A DNA stretch of 42,867 nt from contig JAFUCA010000028.1 of NCBI GenBank assembly GCA_017459895.1, forward strand, positions 1 through 42,867, given 5' to 3'. The DNA is from Bacillota bacterium (GTDB lineage: Bacteria > Bacillota > Clostridia > Peptostreptococcales > Anaerovoracaceae). The notes under the pieces were generated by a model that saw nothing but the letters and a program-made list of their open reading frames with translations, searched no databases and was not told the origin of the DNA. How positions within the stretch are numbered: position 1 is the stretch's first letter; the number at the start of each line of letters is the position of its first letter. Positions 16,755 through 24,957 of the stretch are shown here, piece after piece. The translations under genes and the position numbers were made by a program.

Positions 16755-18178
16755 CAGTCCTGCTTCTCCTTTCTGCGTATCTCAAAATCCCGGAATCGGA
16801 ATCCGTCCTTTCGCACGTGCTTTCCGGGGATGATCTCGTAGCTCATATTCTTTCGCTGTCCGTACAGGCGGACGTAAATCAGGCGGATGAAGGTGTCGTC
16901 TTCCTCCAGCGGCAGCTGCGACGCCATGATCTGCTGCCGGCCGTCCAGTATGGTCTGCACGTAGGCATCGATCTTCTCCGCGCTCAGAACGCGTTCCAGT
17001 TTCTCCGCAATCTGCCTCAGTCGCTGCTGCCGGCTTTTCTCATCCACGCTTCGCGCAGCGATCTCCTGGGGCTGGAACGCCTTCTTCTCTGTACGGGGAG
17101 CGTGAAGGGAATCGGTGTCCAGATACTGGATCGAAAACAGACGGATCAACCGGTCCGTTTCCTCCAGTTCATAGATCATATTGTGATCCGTATAGCCTTC
17201 GGACTGAAACGCGTCATTCAGTGCGCAGATGATATCCTTCAGCTGGCCGCGCACATCGTCCGAGGAGGTCAGCAGGAAACGGGCCCGGCCGACGGCTGCT
17301 CTCTGGTAACGGGCATTCTTGCGGTTGATCTCGTCGAGGATCTCATCCATCTGCCGAAAGGCTTCGATCACGTCGTGCAGCATATCCAGCGCCAGCGAAC
17401 GCGCCTGCTCCTCCGGGATCTCCCGGATCTGCGCCAGTTCTCTCGCCGCGCCGTTCATATAGCGGCTGCTGCGGCTGCTCTCCTCCAGCCTTTGGATAAT
17501 CTCCGGGCGGAACTTGGAAACGTTATCCGAAGTCATCAGCCGATGGTACGCCTTATCGACCACATTGGTGTAATAGTCGTTCAGCAGCGCATCCAGGATC
17601 TGCGCCACGGTTCTGTGCTTCGTCAGATCATCGATGTACTGTTTGATATTGGCGTTCAGGCTCTTGAGTCCGGTGATCAGAAGTTCGGTGTTCTCCACGA
17701 TCTGGGTCAGCGCCAGCCCCGGATGATCCTTTGCCCGGGCAAGATTGTAAATGGTATAGATGTACCCCTGATACTCCGTCTTCTCTTCGTGTTCGATCTG
17801 TGTCAGGGTCCGTATCACCCGGATCGCGTGATCCCGGAAGCTGACCCGCTGCACGTAGCTGTAATCCACCTCGATGCTGATCCATCCATAGCGCTCCAGA
17901 CGGCGCAGCATATGGTTCGCCTTATCCCGGGGGGACAGCGCCATTCCGGCGCCGCTTCTGTTTCTGTCCTGCTCCTCCCATGCGTCCCGGGGAAGGTCTG
18001 CCGCCAGATTTTGCTCGAAATAATACTCCAGCTCGTCCACCAGCACGTCCCGCTCCACACCAAAAGAAAGCTGTCTGCTGGTGATCGCAAACAGCCTCCG
18101 GATGCACTCCCAGTACACGGTCTTGCCGGGAGCCGCCAACGGGCCGAAGAAATTGTCCGGAATGATATCGAACAGCAT
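16754..18178 (-). CDS. jetA: Wadjet JetA kleisin-like subunit (type II-like)
   Basis: 474 aa from ATG 18178, matching the DUF5716-type JetA of type II Wadjet (MLFDIIPDNFFGPLAAPGKT and a Trp/Cys-containing helix just after). The N-terminal winged-helix region binds JetC heads; the middle is helical; the C-terminus is basic. A TTG at 18226 would add 16 residues but has no ribosome site and would lie upstream of the promoter. The preferred ATG has no Shine-Dalgarno sequence either: it sits exactly where transcription should begin (see the promoter entry), suggesting leaderless translation. First gene of jetABCD. Word copy at 17485-17494. Confidence 0.92.
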   Translation of the reverse strand: MLFDIIPDNFFGPLAAPGKTVYWECIRRLFAITSRQLSFGVERDVLVDELEYYFEQNLAADLPRDAWEEQDRNRSGAGMALSPRDKANHMLRRLERYGWISIEVDYSYVQRVSFRDHAIRVIRTLTQIEHEEKTEYQGYIYTIYNLARAKDHPGLALTQIVENTELLITGLKSLNANIKQYIDDLTKHRTVAQILDALLNDYYTNVVDKAYHRLMTSDNVSKFRPEIIQRLEESSRSSRYMNGAARELAQIREIPEEQARSLALDMLHDVIEAFRQMDEILDEINRKNARYQRAAVGRARFLLTSSDDVRGQLKDIICALNDAFQSEGYTDHNMIYELEETDRLIRLFSIQYLDTDSLHAPRTEKKAFQPQEIAARSVDEKSRQQRLRQIAEKLERVLSAEKIDAYVQTILDGRQQIMASQLPLEEDDTFIRLIYVRLYGQRKNMSYEIIPGKHVRKDGFRFRDFEIRRKEKQD

Positions 18179-18184
18179 AACCGA

Positions 18185-18213
18185 ATTATATCGTATCCCG
18201 GTAAGTGGGGCAA
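18185..18213 (-). promoter_or_regulatory. jetA promoter placed for a leaderless transcript
   Basis: On the minus strand: TTGCCC (18213-18208), exactly 17 bp, TATAAT (18190-18185), then only TCGGTT before the ATG at 18178. With normal spacing from the -10 hexamer the first transcribed base is the A of the ATG. No AGGAGG-like site occurs upstream of the start. Confidence 0.72.
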
Positions 18214-18225
18214 GATTGATCAACA

Positions 18226-18286
18226 ACGAGTTTTCGCGATTTTAAGAATCAAAACTATGCCAGATCTCGAATACTCCTTCCTGCCC
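18226..18286 (+). repeat. R element partial copy 4
   Basis: Only one hairpin unit remains: TTTTCGCGATTTT (about 18230) to AGATCTCGAATA, then CTCCTTCCTGC, the same flank that leads into the word in full copies, where it stops. It lies between the divergent jetA and HAD promoters. Confidence 0.65.
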
Positions 18287-18290
18287 TGTC

Positions 18291-18319
18291 TTGCCATCCG
18301 TCGCCCGGCGGCATATAAT
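18291..18319 (+). promoter_or_regulatory. HAD-gene promoter placed for a leaderless transcript
   Basis: TTGCCA (18291-18296), 17-bp spacer, TATAAT (18314-18319), then AACAGCT and the ATG at 18327. Predicted transcription start falls at 18326-18327, with no ribosome site. Confidence 0.7.
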
Positions 18320-18326
18320 AACAGCT

Positions 18327-19046
18327 ATGAACACGAAATACAAAGCCGCCGTCTTCGATATGGACGGCACGATACTGGATACGATCGATGATCTGAGAAA
18401 TGCCCTGAACCATTCCATGGAGCGGTTCGGGCACAAGAGCGACTTCACTGCGGAGGAGGCGAAGCTTTTCTTTGACAGCGGGGCGCGGACGGCTCTGCTT
18501 CGGGCGCTGCTGCGGGAGGCGGGGGTTCCCCTGGAGCAGCTGGATCTGGCAGGGACTCCGGATGCGCCGCTGCCGCAGGTCAGCGATGCCGTTCTGACGG
18601 AGATCCTGGACTATTACAAACCCTACTACGCAGCCCATTGCACGATCCGGACCGGTCCTTTCCCGGGGATCCCGGAGCTTCTGGCTGACCTTCGCCGCGC
18701 CGGGATTCGCACCGCGGTGGTTTCCAACAAGCCGGATCCCGCCGTGCAAAAGCTGTGCATCGCGTATTTCCCGGATTGCTTCGATTACATCAGCGGGGAA
18801 AAGCCCGGGGTGCGCAGAAAGCCCGCCCCCGATATGATCGAGCAGGCGCTGACTGCCCTCGGAGTTTCCCGCGAGGAGGCCGTGTATATCGGCGATACCA
18901 AAATCGATCTTCTTACCTCGAAGGGCGCCGGTCTCGACTGCATCTGCGTCGACTGGGGCTTTCGGCCCCGCAGCTTCCTGCTGCAGGAAGGCGCCCGCGC
19001 CGTCGCATCCACCCCTCGCCAGCTGCAAAAGCTGCTTCTGGGCTGA
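18327..19046 (+). CDS. HAD-family phosphatase (phosphoglycolate phosphatase-like)
   Basis: 239 aa from ATG 18327; a TTG 36 nt earlier overlaps the promoter and is rejected. All HAD motifs are visible: motif I AAVFDMDGTILD (nucleophile and acid/base Asp), motif II VVSNKP, the motif III Lys in KPAPDM, and motif IV YIGDTKIDL. The helical cap between motifs I and II identifies subclass I, the Gph/PGMB type, acting on small phosphate esters such as 2-phosphoglycolate. Divergent from jetABCD, convergent with the metallophosphoesterase gene. The stop codon adjoins a palindrome carrying the dispersed word (19049-19058). Confidence 0.88.
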   Translation: MNTKYKAAVFDMDGTILDTIDDLRNALNHSMERFGHKSDFTAEEAKLFFDSGARTALLRALLREAGVPLEQLDLAGTPDAPLPQVSDAVLTEILDYYKPYYAAHCTIRTGPFPGIPELLADLRRAGIRTAVVSNKPDPAVQKLCIAYFPDCFDYISGEKPGVRRKPAPDMIEQALTALGVSREEAVYIGDTKIDLLTSKGAGLDCICVDWGFRPRSFLLQEGARAVASTPRQLQKLLLG

Positions 19047-19076
19047 CCCAAAGGCTGGTCCAGCCCGCGCGGACCA

Positions 19077-19661
19077 CTACTTCTCAATTTCTATGATCTG
19101 ATAGCCGCAGGCGTTGATGATCCGGGTGCCGCAGGGATGCTCCAGCTGGCGGGAGATCCTGCCGTAGGCCATGTGGATGTGTCCGTGAAGCATGAGGTCC
19201 GGCGTGAACCGCTGCAGCAGATCGCAGAACGCATCGAAGCCCTGGTGCGGCAGATCCTCCAGATCGCCCCAGCCCCTGGCCGGGGCATGGGTCACCAGAA
19301 CATCCAGTCCCCGCCGGTACAGGATCTGCGGGATCAGCCGCCGCGCGCGGCGCCGCATCTCCTTCTGGGTGTAGAGGTTTTCTCCCGGGCGGTAGCTCAG
19401 CGCGCCGCCAAGTCCCGCGATGCGGATTCCCTGGTAGCGGATGACTTTGCCGTCAATGCACTCCCCGCAGGTCATGGGACCGTAGGTATGATTCCCGTTC
19501 ACATAGACCAGCAGTGCATTGACCTGGTCCGCCAGTTCTTCCAGATAGGAAGGATGCAGGTCTCCGCAGGAAACGATCAGATCGATCTTCGGGAGCTTCC
19601 CCGCGCGGATCTTGTTCTGCAGCGCCCTGCTCTCTTCATCGGATACAACCAGAATTCTCAT
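19077..19661 (-). CDS. Calcineurin-like metallophosphoesterase
   Basis: 194 aa with the full metal-binding set: ILVVSDEES (Asp8), SCGDLHPS (33-36), VNGNHTYG (56-59), VTHAPARGWGD and LHGHIHMAYGR. The Asp in SDE replaces the more common D-x-H first motif, where His is lacking. These enzymes hydrolyse phosphodiesters or phosphomonoesters with two metal ions in the cytosol; the substrate is unknown. The start overlaps the stop of the BMP-like gene (ATGA), so the two are co-translated. Confidence 0.88.
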   Translation of the reverse strand: MRILVVSDEESRALQNKIRAGKLPKIDLIVSCGDLHPSYLEELADQVNALLVYVNGNHTYGPMTCGECIDGKVIRYQGIRIAGLGGALSYRPGENLYTQKEMRRRARRLIPQILYRRGLDVLVTHAPARGWGDLEDLPHQGFDAFCDLLQRFTPDLMLHGHIHMAYGRISRQLEHPCGTRIINACGYQIIEIEK

Positions 19662-21742
19662 TTCTTCACCGCTTCCAGAATTCCTCCGGCGCGGACGGCC
19701 CGCTGCGCCGGCTCCGTCAGATCATCCCACCGGGGGATCCTGCCGCTGACCGACTCGTGCAGCCAGTCCATGGTAACAATCTCCTGAGGCGTAAGGCCCA
19801 CGTCCGCCTCGGTCTTTTCTTCGAAAAATCCCTGCCGGAGCTTCTTTTCTCCTGCGGACAGGACCCTTCGCAGGACGTTTCCCTGCCGGGCACCGGAAGA
19901 GGGCTGCCCGCCGGGGGTTCCGGCTTTCGTACCGCCGGCCGCTCCAGCCTTTGCGCCTTCCCCCAGCGGACCGGCCTGGGAAAACAGCTCGCCCTCGAAG
20001 GGACCGATCAGTCCGGCCATCAGCGCCTTCCGCAGCCCTTCGATGAGATGACGGGTACTCCGGGGAACCTCCTCCGAAATCCCGATGTCGATGACACCGG
20101 AAGAAAGCCCCCACCAGTAATTCAGCGCCTGGTCTCTGGCGGAACCCGCTTCCCGCTGCCATGCCCCCGCCATAGCGGCGCGGACCATGGTCTCATAGAA
20201 CCGGCTCCAGTCCCAGATGGGCGTTCCCAGCCGGCAGATGCTGCCGTCCGGCTCATACCGATAGAGCCCGTATTCCCTGTCTTCCCTTCCCGGACGGATC
20301 AGATCCGGTCCGGACACAATGGAGATCCCTTCCTCCCGCAGCTCGTCCCTCCAGCTGTGGTCCTTCAGACAGGACCAGGTGAGATGGATCTGCACTTTGG
20401 GATCGATCATCGCCGCGCCGACGGCAAAGGCATTGATGTTCGCTACCGTCCCGAACAGAGGAACTCCGCAGACGTAGCCGATCCGGTGGTCCTCCGCCAG
20501 GACTGCCGCCAGCGCCCCCAGCAGGAATTTCACCTCGTACATCCTGCCGTAATAGCTGCGGACCGCCCGGTGGGACAGGTGAACGGAACAGTTCAGGAAA
20601 CGCACCTGCGGGAAGCGGACCGCCGCGCGCAGCGTATCGTTCATCTGAATCGGCGATGTGGTGAAAATGATCTTCGCCCCCTGCTGCATGGCTTCATCCA
20701 CGGCGGCGGTGAACTCCTCGGAAGAAGCGCACCCGGGATAGGCGGACGTCCGGACCCTGCCCTGCATGCGCTCTTCCAGACTGCGCCGTCCCTGTTCGTG
20801 TCCGTGGATCCAGCGGGACTGCTCCGGGTCTCCGTCGTAGATAAACGCGACGTGCAGCGGATGCGACGGCGACGGGCTGCCCGCCCGGCTAATGATCTTC
20901 TTCAGGGGGCTTCGCGGCCGGCGGATATTGGGAATGCGCAGAAAGGCGATGGGCTCCCGGTTCGACTGGACCCGGTATTCCTCCCAGAGGCCTTTGATCT
21001 TCTTTCGAAGATCCTCCTCCTGCCCGCCGCCCAGCGGACCTCTCCCGTAAACATCCAGAAACAGCAGAAACGCGTCTCCCGGCGAAAGCCGCAGTTCCTC
21101 TCCTCCCCGGGCGCTGTAGGCAGAGGAAAACCGGATATAGGAAGACCGCAGGCTTTGCACCGCCCGCCAGTCCCACGGCTCGTCCAGCTTCTGACCGAAG
21201 GCCGCCGCCAGACGCTCGTAGCCGCCCCTCTGGGAAAGCATGGGCTCATACTGTTTCGTGCATCCGTAAAACCGCAGGAACTCCCGGTAGACCAGCACCT
21301 CCTCGGACTGCACCTCCGGCGGATGGATCCGCGTGACGTTCGCCGGAATGCCGGGATTGTCCAGGTATTTCATGACAGAGACCCGCTTGTTCCCTTCCAG
21401 AACGTAGAATCTTCCCAGGAACTCGTAAACCTTCACCGGCTCCGCGATCCCCTGCTGCTCCTGGTATTCCAAAAGGCTGGTCCACTTCAGCGCGAATTCG
21501 GAATCGATCGGAAGCAGCGGCATGAAATTGTCCGCGAAGGACTCCTGCCTGCCTCTGGTCACCGTTCCCGCGATCAGGCGGATCGGGATCTCCAGGACGC
21601 CCAGCCGCTCCTCCCGCAGACGATCCGCTCCCCGGAGGATTTCATCCAGCGCCGGCAGGAACGGGTATTTCCCTTCTGCCACATTCTTTCGATAAGCCTT
21701 CTCGGCTGCTTTCTTTGCCTTCGCGTAATCGTTAAAGTCCAT
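19658..21742 (-). CDS. ParB-like plus BMP/PnrA-type ligand-binding fusion, cytosolic
   Basis: 694 aa without signal peptide or membrane segment. N-terminal 1-160 contains a ParB/sulfiredoxin-like segment (IPIRLIAGTVTRGRQESFA, then FYVLEGNKRVSVMKYL), followed by a helical linker. Residues about 280-590 resemble the BMP/PnrA periplasmic nucleoside-binding fold (LHVAFIYDGDPEQSRW, TSPIQMNDTLRAAVRFP, RIGYVCGVPLFGTVANINAFAVGAAM). The tail has an Ala/Gly/Lys low-complexity insertion (GAKAGAAGGTKAG) followed by a charged region. Normally BMP domains sit on lipoproteins of nucleoside ABC importers; here the protein should be cytosolic, perhaps a ligand sensor. Co-translated with the metallophosphoesterase. 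Role unknown. Confidence 0.75.
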   Translation of the reverse strand: MDFNDYAKAKKAAEKAYRKNVAEGKYPFLPALDEILRGADRLREERLGVLEIPIRLIAGTVTRGRQESFADNFMPLLPIDSEFALKWTSLLEYQEQQGIAEPVKVYEFLGRFYVLEGNKRVSVMKYLDNPGIPANVTRIHPPEVQSEEVLVYREFLRFYGCTKQYEPMLSQRGGYERLAAAFGQKLDEPWDWRAVQSLRSSYIRFSSAYSARGGEELRLSPGDAFLLFLDVYGRGPLGGGQEEDLRKKIKGLWEEYRVQSNREPIAFLRIPNIRRPRSPLKKIISRAGSPSPSHPLHVAFIYDGDPEQSRWIHGHEQGRRSLEERMQGRVRTSAYPGCASSEEFTAAVDEAMQQGAKIIFTTSPIQMNDTLRAAVRFPQVRFLNCSVHLSHRAVRSYYGRMYEVKFLLGALAAVLAEDHRIGYVCGVPLFGTVANINAFAVGAAMIDPKVQIHLTWSCLKDHSWRDELREEGISIVSGPDLIRPGREDREYGLYRYEPDGSICRLGTPIWDWSRFYETMVRAAMAGAWQREAGSARDQALNYWWGLSSGVIDIGISEEVPRSTRHLIEGLRKALMAGLIGPFEGELFSQAGPLGEGAKAGAAGGTKAGTPGGQPSSGARQGNVLRRVLSAGEKKLRQGFFEEKTEADVGLTPQEIVTMDWLHESVSGRIPRWDDLTEPAQRAVRAGGILEAVKK

Positions 21743-21769
21743 AATCTCCTTTCCCCATCCCGCCGGTTC

Positions 21770-22537
21770 TCATTGCTGCCGGCTTTCGGACATGAATTCC
21801 GTCTGTCCGTCGATCATGAAAAGCTGCAGGCGCCATTGATCCTCGATATGAACCATGATGATGATCGGCGCATCGTCCTTCTCATATGTCTCGATCAATG
21901 CGCGGATCTCCTTCGTTGCCTTCCCCCAGGTCTTCTCCAGCTTTTGCAGCTCTTCGCCCTCCGCGCAGGTCGGCGACACGTAGATCAGACCCTCGTGTAT
22001 ATACCAGGTGCAGTCCGCCTCATACCGATCGACGATCTCCCCAATGTCCCAGTAAATCTGTCCATACAGGGCATTCGGATCCTCCGGCGGCTCGGTGTGC
22101 GCCTCAGCGTAATTGTAAATTTCCGTGAGGGAAGATCGCTCATTGATCTTCGCTGCCTCTGACTTCGGTGATCCGGCGGTCCGCGTCGTCTCTGCCGTCT
22201 GCGTCGTCACCGTCCATTCGGTCGCCTGCGTTCGCTGCTCCGGCACCGGCTGCGGCTCGCTCACATGCACATACGCACCGATGATCGCCGAAACGGCAGC
22301 CGCTGCGATCATGAGGACGACGGCGGCCACTGCCTTCGGGGATTTCGGTCCCGCGGATCCGCCGGTTCTGCCTGATCCGGCGGCTCTCCTGATTACCGTG
22401 CTTCTCCCGGCTGCGGAGGAACGCTCGAAGTGACCGGAAGCGGTGAGATCGCTGTGCTCCCCCGCGCCTTCCCGGCTTTCACCGGCCGCCCTTCTGGCCG
22501 CCAGTTCCTCCTGCATGCTCATGTACTTTTTGCTCAT
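21770..22537 (-). CDS. Single-pass membrane protein of unknown function
   Basis: 255 aa from ATG 22537 (AGGGGGG 7 nt upstream). A polar Ala/Arg/Gly/Ser-rich cytoplasmic N-terminus of about 65 residues precedes one membrane helix (AVAAVVLMIAAAAVSAIIGA), a Thr/Gln/Pro-rich linker, and an extracellular domain of about 130 residues (ERSSLTEIYNYAEAH, QIYWDIGEIVDRYEADCTWY, DQWRLQLFMIDGQ). No catalytic motif recognised. It precedes the BMP-like gene by 27 bp, probably in one transcript. Confidence 0.75.
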   Translation of the reverse strand: MSKKYMSMQEELAARRAAGESREGAGEHSDLTASGHFERSSAAGRSTVIRRAAGSGRTGGSAGPKSPKAVAAVVLMIAAAAVSAIIGAYVHVSEPQPVPEQRTQATEWTVTTQTAETTRTAGSPKSEAAKINERSSLTEIYNYAEAHTEPPEDPNALYGQIYWDIGEIVDRYEADCTWYIHEGLIYVSPTCAEGEELQKLEKTWGKATKEIRALIETYEKDDAPIIIMVHIEDQWRLQLFMIDGQTEFMSESRQQ

Positions 22538-22565
22538 AAACAATCCCCCCTGCCGCTTTCACCGG

Positions 22566-23045
22566 TCAGATCCGGTCCACTGCCATCTCGATGACCTCCA
22601 GCTCCTCTCCGCGGATAGAATAGGTCTCCGTCTCCCCGGTCCGGGTGAATCCGATGGCGCTGTAGCATGCAAAGGCTGGACGGTTCTGTTCGAACACGCC
22701 CAGGGAAACCCGCTTTGCCTGATAGATGGTAAACGCATACGAAAGTCCCTGCCGCAGCATGGTCTTGCCGATGCCCTGTCCCCGACGCGCAGGATCCACG
22801 ATCACGAATCCGAAGCGCAGCTCCTCCAGCCTTTGCCCGGGGTTGCGGACGGTAAAAAAGCCCACCACGTCCGATCCGTCTATCGCGGTGAACCGGCTGT
22901 ATTTCTCTGTCTTCGCGAACTTCTCCCCGGTCAGCGGGAATTCTCCCAGCACGCCGAAGGACCACTTGTAAAACGTATCTTCATCGGGGCACCACTTCAG
23001 GATCTCCTGTTCATCCCCGCCCCGGAACGGTCTGATTCGTATCAT
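22566..23045 (-). CDS. GNAT-family N-acetyltransferase
   Basis: 159 aa from ATG 23045, with GGAGGTG close upstream. The acetyl-CoA-binding motif A is FGFVIVDPARRGQGIGKTML (R-x-x-G-x-G/A), followed by SLGVFEQNRPAFACYSAIGF, typical of the RimI-like group. Transfers an acetyl group to an amine; substrate unknown. It carries two word copies (22670-22679 in one orientation, 22826-22835 in the other), read as RPAFA and QRLE. Divergent from the MATE gene. Confidence 0.9.
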   Translation of the reverse strand: MIRIRPFRGGDEQEILKWCPDEDTFYKWSFGVLGEFPLTGEKFAKTEKYSRFTAIDGSDVVGFFTVRNPGQRLEELRFGFVIVDPARRGQGIGKTMLRQGLSYAFTIYQAKRVSLGVFEQNRPAFACYSAIGFTRTGETETYSIRGEELEVIEMAVDRI

Positions 23046-23076
23046 AAGCACCTCCATACTTCAGCGGAATCTCTGT

Positions 23077-23106
23077 ATTATACCATCCGGCCGGTTTGTT
23101 CAGCAA
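23077..23106 (-). promoter_or_regulatory. Promoter of the GNAT gene
   Basis: On the minus strand TTGCTG (23106-23101), 18-bp spacer, TATAAT (23082-23077), giving a leader of about 25 nt with a GGAGGTG ribosome site. Confidence 0.65.
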
Positions 23107-23136
23107 CATTGTGATTATGTTAAAGCAAAATCTGCA

Positions 23137-23165
23137 TTGCCCGGTCGGCGGGATGATGCTATCCT
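23137..23165 (+). promoter_or_regulatory. MATE-gene promoter with almost no leader
   Basis: TTGCCC (23137-23142), 17-bp spacer, TATCCT (23160-23165), then eight bases to ATG 23174. Predicted start is within 1-2 nt of the ATG and there is no ribosome site. Same -35 word as jetA. Confidence 0.6.
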
Positions 23166-23173
23166 TTAATCGT

Positions 23174-24529
23174 ATGGACACAGATCGGAGCTCAAAAAAC
23201 AGAATTCAATTATCGGATCATTTCACTTACCGGAGATTATTCGCCTTCGTCCTGCCGACGATCGCGAACATGATTTTTCTCTCCGTCTACGGGATCATCG
23301 ACGGGCTGTTCATTTCGAACTGCGTCGGCAAGGTGGCCTTCGCCTCGGTGAACGTTGTATTCCCGATCTTCTCGGTTCTCGGGGTATTCGGTCTGATGGT
23401 GGGAACGGGAGGCTCGGCCATCATCGGCAAAACGCTGGGGGAGCAGAAGCCGGAAAAGGCGAACGGGTACTTTTCGTTTTTTGTCTACGCCTGCATCATC
23501 ATCGGGGTGATCATGGCAGTCCTCGGGATGTTCGTTCTGCGGCCGGCCATCCGCCTGCTGGGTGTTGAGCCGGATATGATCGATCCCTGCATGGAATACG
23601 GGATCATCGGCATGTTCACCGTTCCCTGTTTCATGCTGCAGTTCCTGTTTCAGATCCTGTTCGTCACCGCGGAGAAACCCCGGCTGGGATTCTGGATCAC
23701 CATATCCGCCGGCATCACAAACATTGTGCTGGACTTTTTCTTTGTCTATCTGTTTCACTGGGGAGTCGCGGGAGCGGCGGTGGCGACGGACATCAGCGAA
23801 GTCGTGGGCGGCATCGTTCCGCTGATCTATTTCGTCCGCCCGAACAACAGCCTTCTTCAGATCGGCCGGCCGGATGTGGACTTCCGCGCCCTGCTCAAGG
23901 CCTGCACCAACGGTCTTTCGGAGCTCGTTTCCACGGTTTCGGAATCGGTGGTCTCCATGCTCTACAATTTCCAGCTTCTGCGCATTGCGGGATCGGACGG
24001 CGTGGCCGCTTTCGGCGTCATGGAGTACTGCACCTTCATCTTCTTCGCGATCTTCGCCGGATACAACATGGGAGTCCAGCCTTTGTTCAGCTACAACTAC
24101 GGCGCCGACAACCGGGATGAAATGAAGAATCTCTTCCGAAAAAGCATTATCCTGATGGAGGGCTTCGGGCTGGTCATGCTGGCGCTGCTCTTCTTTTTCG
24201 CCCGGCCGCTCGTCTCCGTATTCGTCGGCTACGATGCGGATCTCGTCGATCTGACGGTCCACGGCATACGGATCTACTCGCTTCTTTTCATCACCTGCGG
24301 GATCCAGATCTTCGCGACGGGCATGTTCACCGCTCTGAACAACGGCCTCGTCTCGGCGATCTGCGCCACCGTGCGGGTCGTCGTCTGTGAAATCAGCTCC
24401 GTCATGATCCTCCCTATCTTCTTCGGGTTGAACGGCATCTGGTGCTCGGCGCCTGTGGCGGAGGCGGGCTCCATCCTGGTGGTGTTCTTCTTCGTGATCC
24501 GGCTGCGGCGAAGATACGGGTACGCGTAG
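23174..24529 (+). CDS. MATE-family multidrug/Na+ efflux transporter
   Basis: 451 aa from ATG 23174; the longer frame from 23096 would start upstream of the promoter. Twelve hydrophobic segments in two halves, with the MATE/MepA-type signatures FAFVLPTIANMIFLSVYGI and VGTGGSAIIGKTLG in the first half and GVQPLFSYNYGADNRDEM in the second. Exports cationic drugs or metabolites using Na+ or H+ gradients. It ends at the P repeat cluster in the convergent gap. Word copy 24076-24085 encodes VQPLF within a conserved family motif. Confidence 0.92.
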   Translation: MDTDRSSKNRIQLSDHFTYRRLFAFVLPTIANMIFLSVYGIIDGLFISNCVGKVAFASVNVVFPIFSVLGVFGLMVGTGGSAIIGKTLGEQKPEKANGYFSFFVYACIIIGVIMAVLGMFVLRPAIRLLGVEPDMIDPCMEYGIIGMFTVPCFMLQFLFQILFVTAEKPRLGFWITISAGITNIVLDFFFVYLFHWGVAGAAVATDISEVVGGIVPLIYFVRPNNSLLQIGRPDVDFRALLKACTNGLSELVSTVSESVVSMLYNFQLLRIAGSDGVAAFGVMEYCTFIFFAIFAGYNMGVQPLFSYNYGADNRDEMKNLFRKSIILMEGFGLVMLALLFFFARPLVSVFVGYDADLVDLTVHGIRIYSLLFITCGIQIFATGMFTALNNGLVSAICATVRVVVCEISSVMILPIFFGLNGIWCSAPVAEAGSILVVFFFVIRLRRRYGYA

Positions 24530-24540
24530 GTCATCGACGT

Positions 24541-24820
24541 GATTGTACAGAAAGGCTGTTTCAATGGGTTTTTTACAAAATCTGACGGAGCTTTTTGTAC
24601 CTAAACCTGGTTTCAGAGCAATTCTTACAATGAGATTTTCTGAGAGTCAATAAAACCGGGCCCATACAGCATTTTTTGTCGATTATTGACTGGCCGATCC
24701 GTGCGGTTTGGGATCAGCGGCCTGCATTATTGTAAAATCTGGTCTGAAGTGCGATTTACGTTCAAAATTCCAGGACGATTATTGTAAAAAGCGCTCTGAA
24801 AACGCTTCCAGGTACAATTT
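24541..24820. repeat. P repeat cluster: four TTGTAAAA modules arranged as mirror pairs
   Basis: The 427-bp convergent gap between the MATE and MBL genes holds no gene. Four degenerate modules of about 40 bp read TTGTAARAA-NN-CTCTGAAAA...GTACAA: two on the minus strand (24541-24582, 24595-24633) and two on the plus strand (starts at 24730 and 24783). Members of each pair are about 52 bp apart, and the two pairs face each other, so the whole can fold as a large inverted repeat. Confidence 0.65.
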
Positions 24821-24957
24821 TGCCAAATATTGGATGCCGCAGAAGCCGCATTTGCAGCGGTATGGTGCGGAAATCACCGAGCATTTTTTGTGAGGATGAC
24901 TTTAACTGCGATAGGCCAGCCTTTCCGCGGAAATTCACCTCGCATCACGTCTCGGTG

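Noticed and set aside
18291-18326. Upstream TTG start for the HAD protein
   Set aside because: The codon coincides with the -35 hexamer and the added residues are not like family N-termini.
19757-22162. Plus-strand ORF of 801 codons opposite the BMP-like gene
   Set aside because: Pro/Arg/His-rich antisense translation of a GC-rich gene; it crosses two genes and an intergenic gap.
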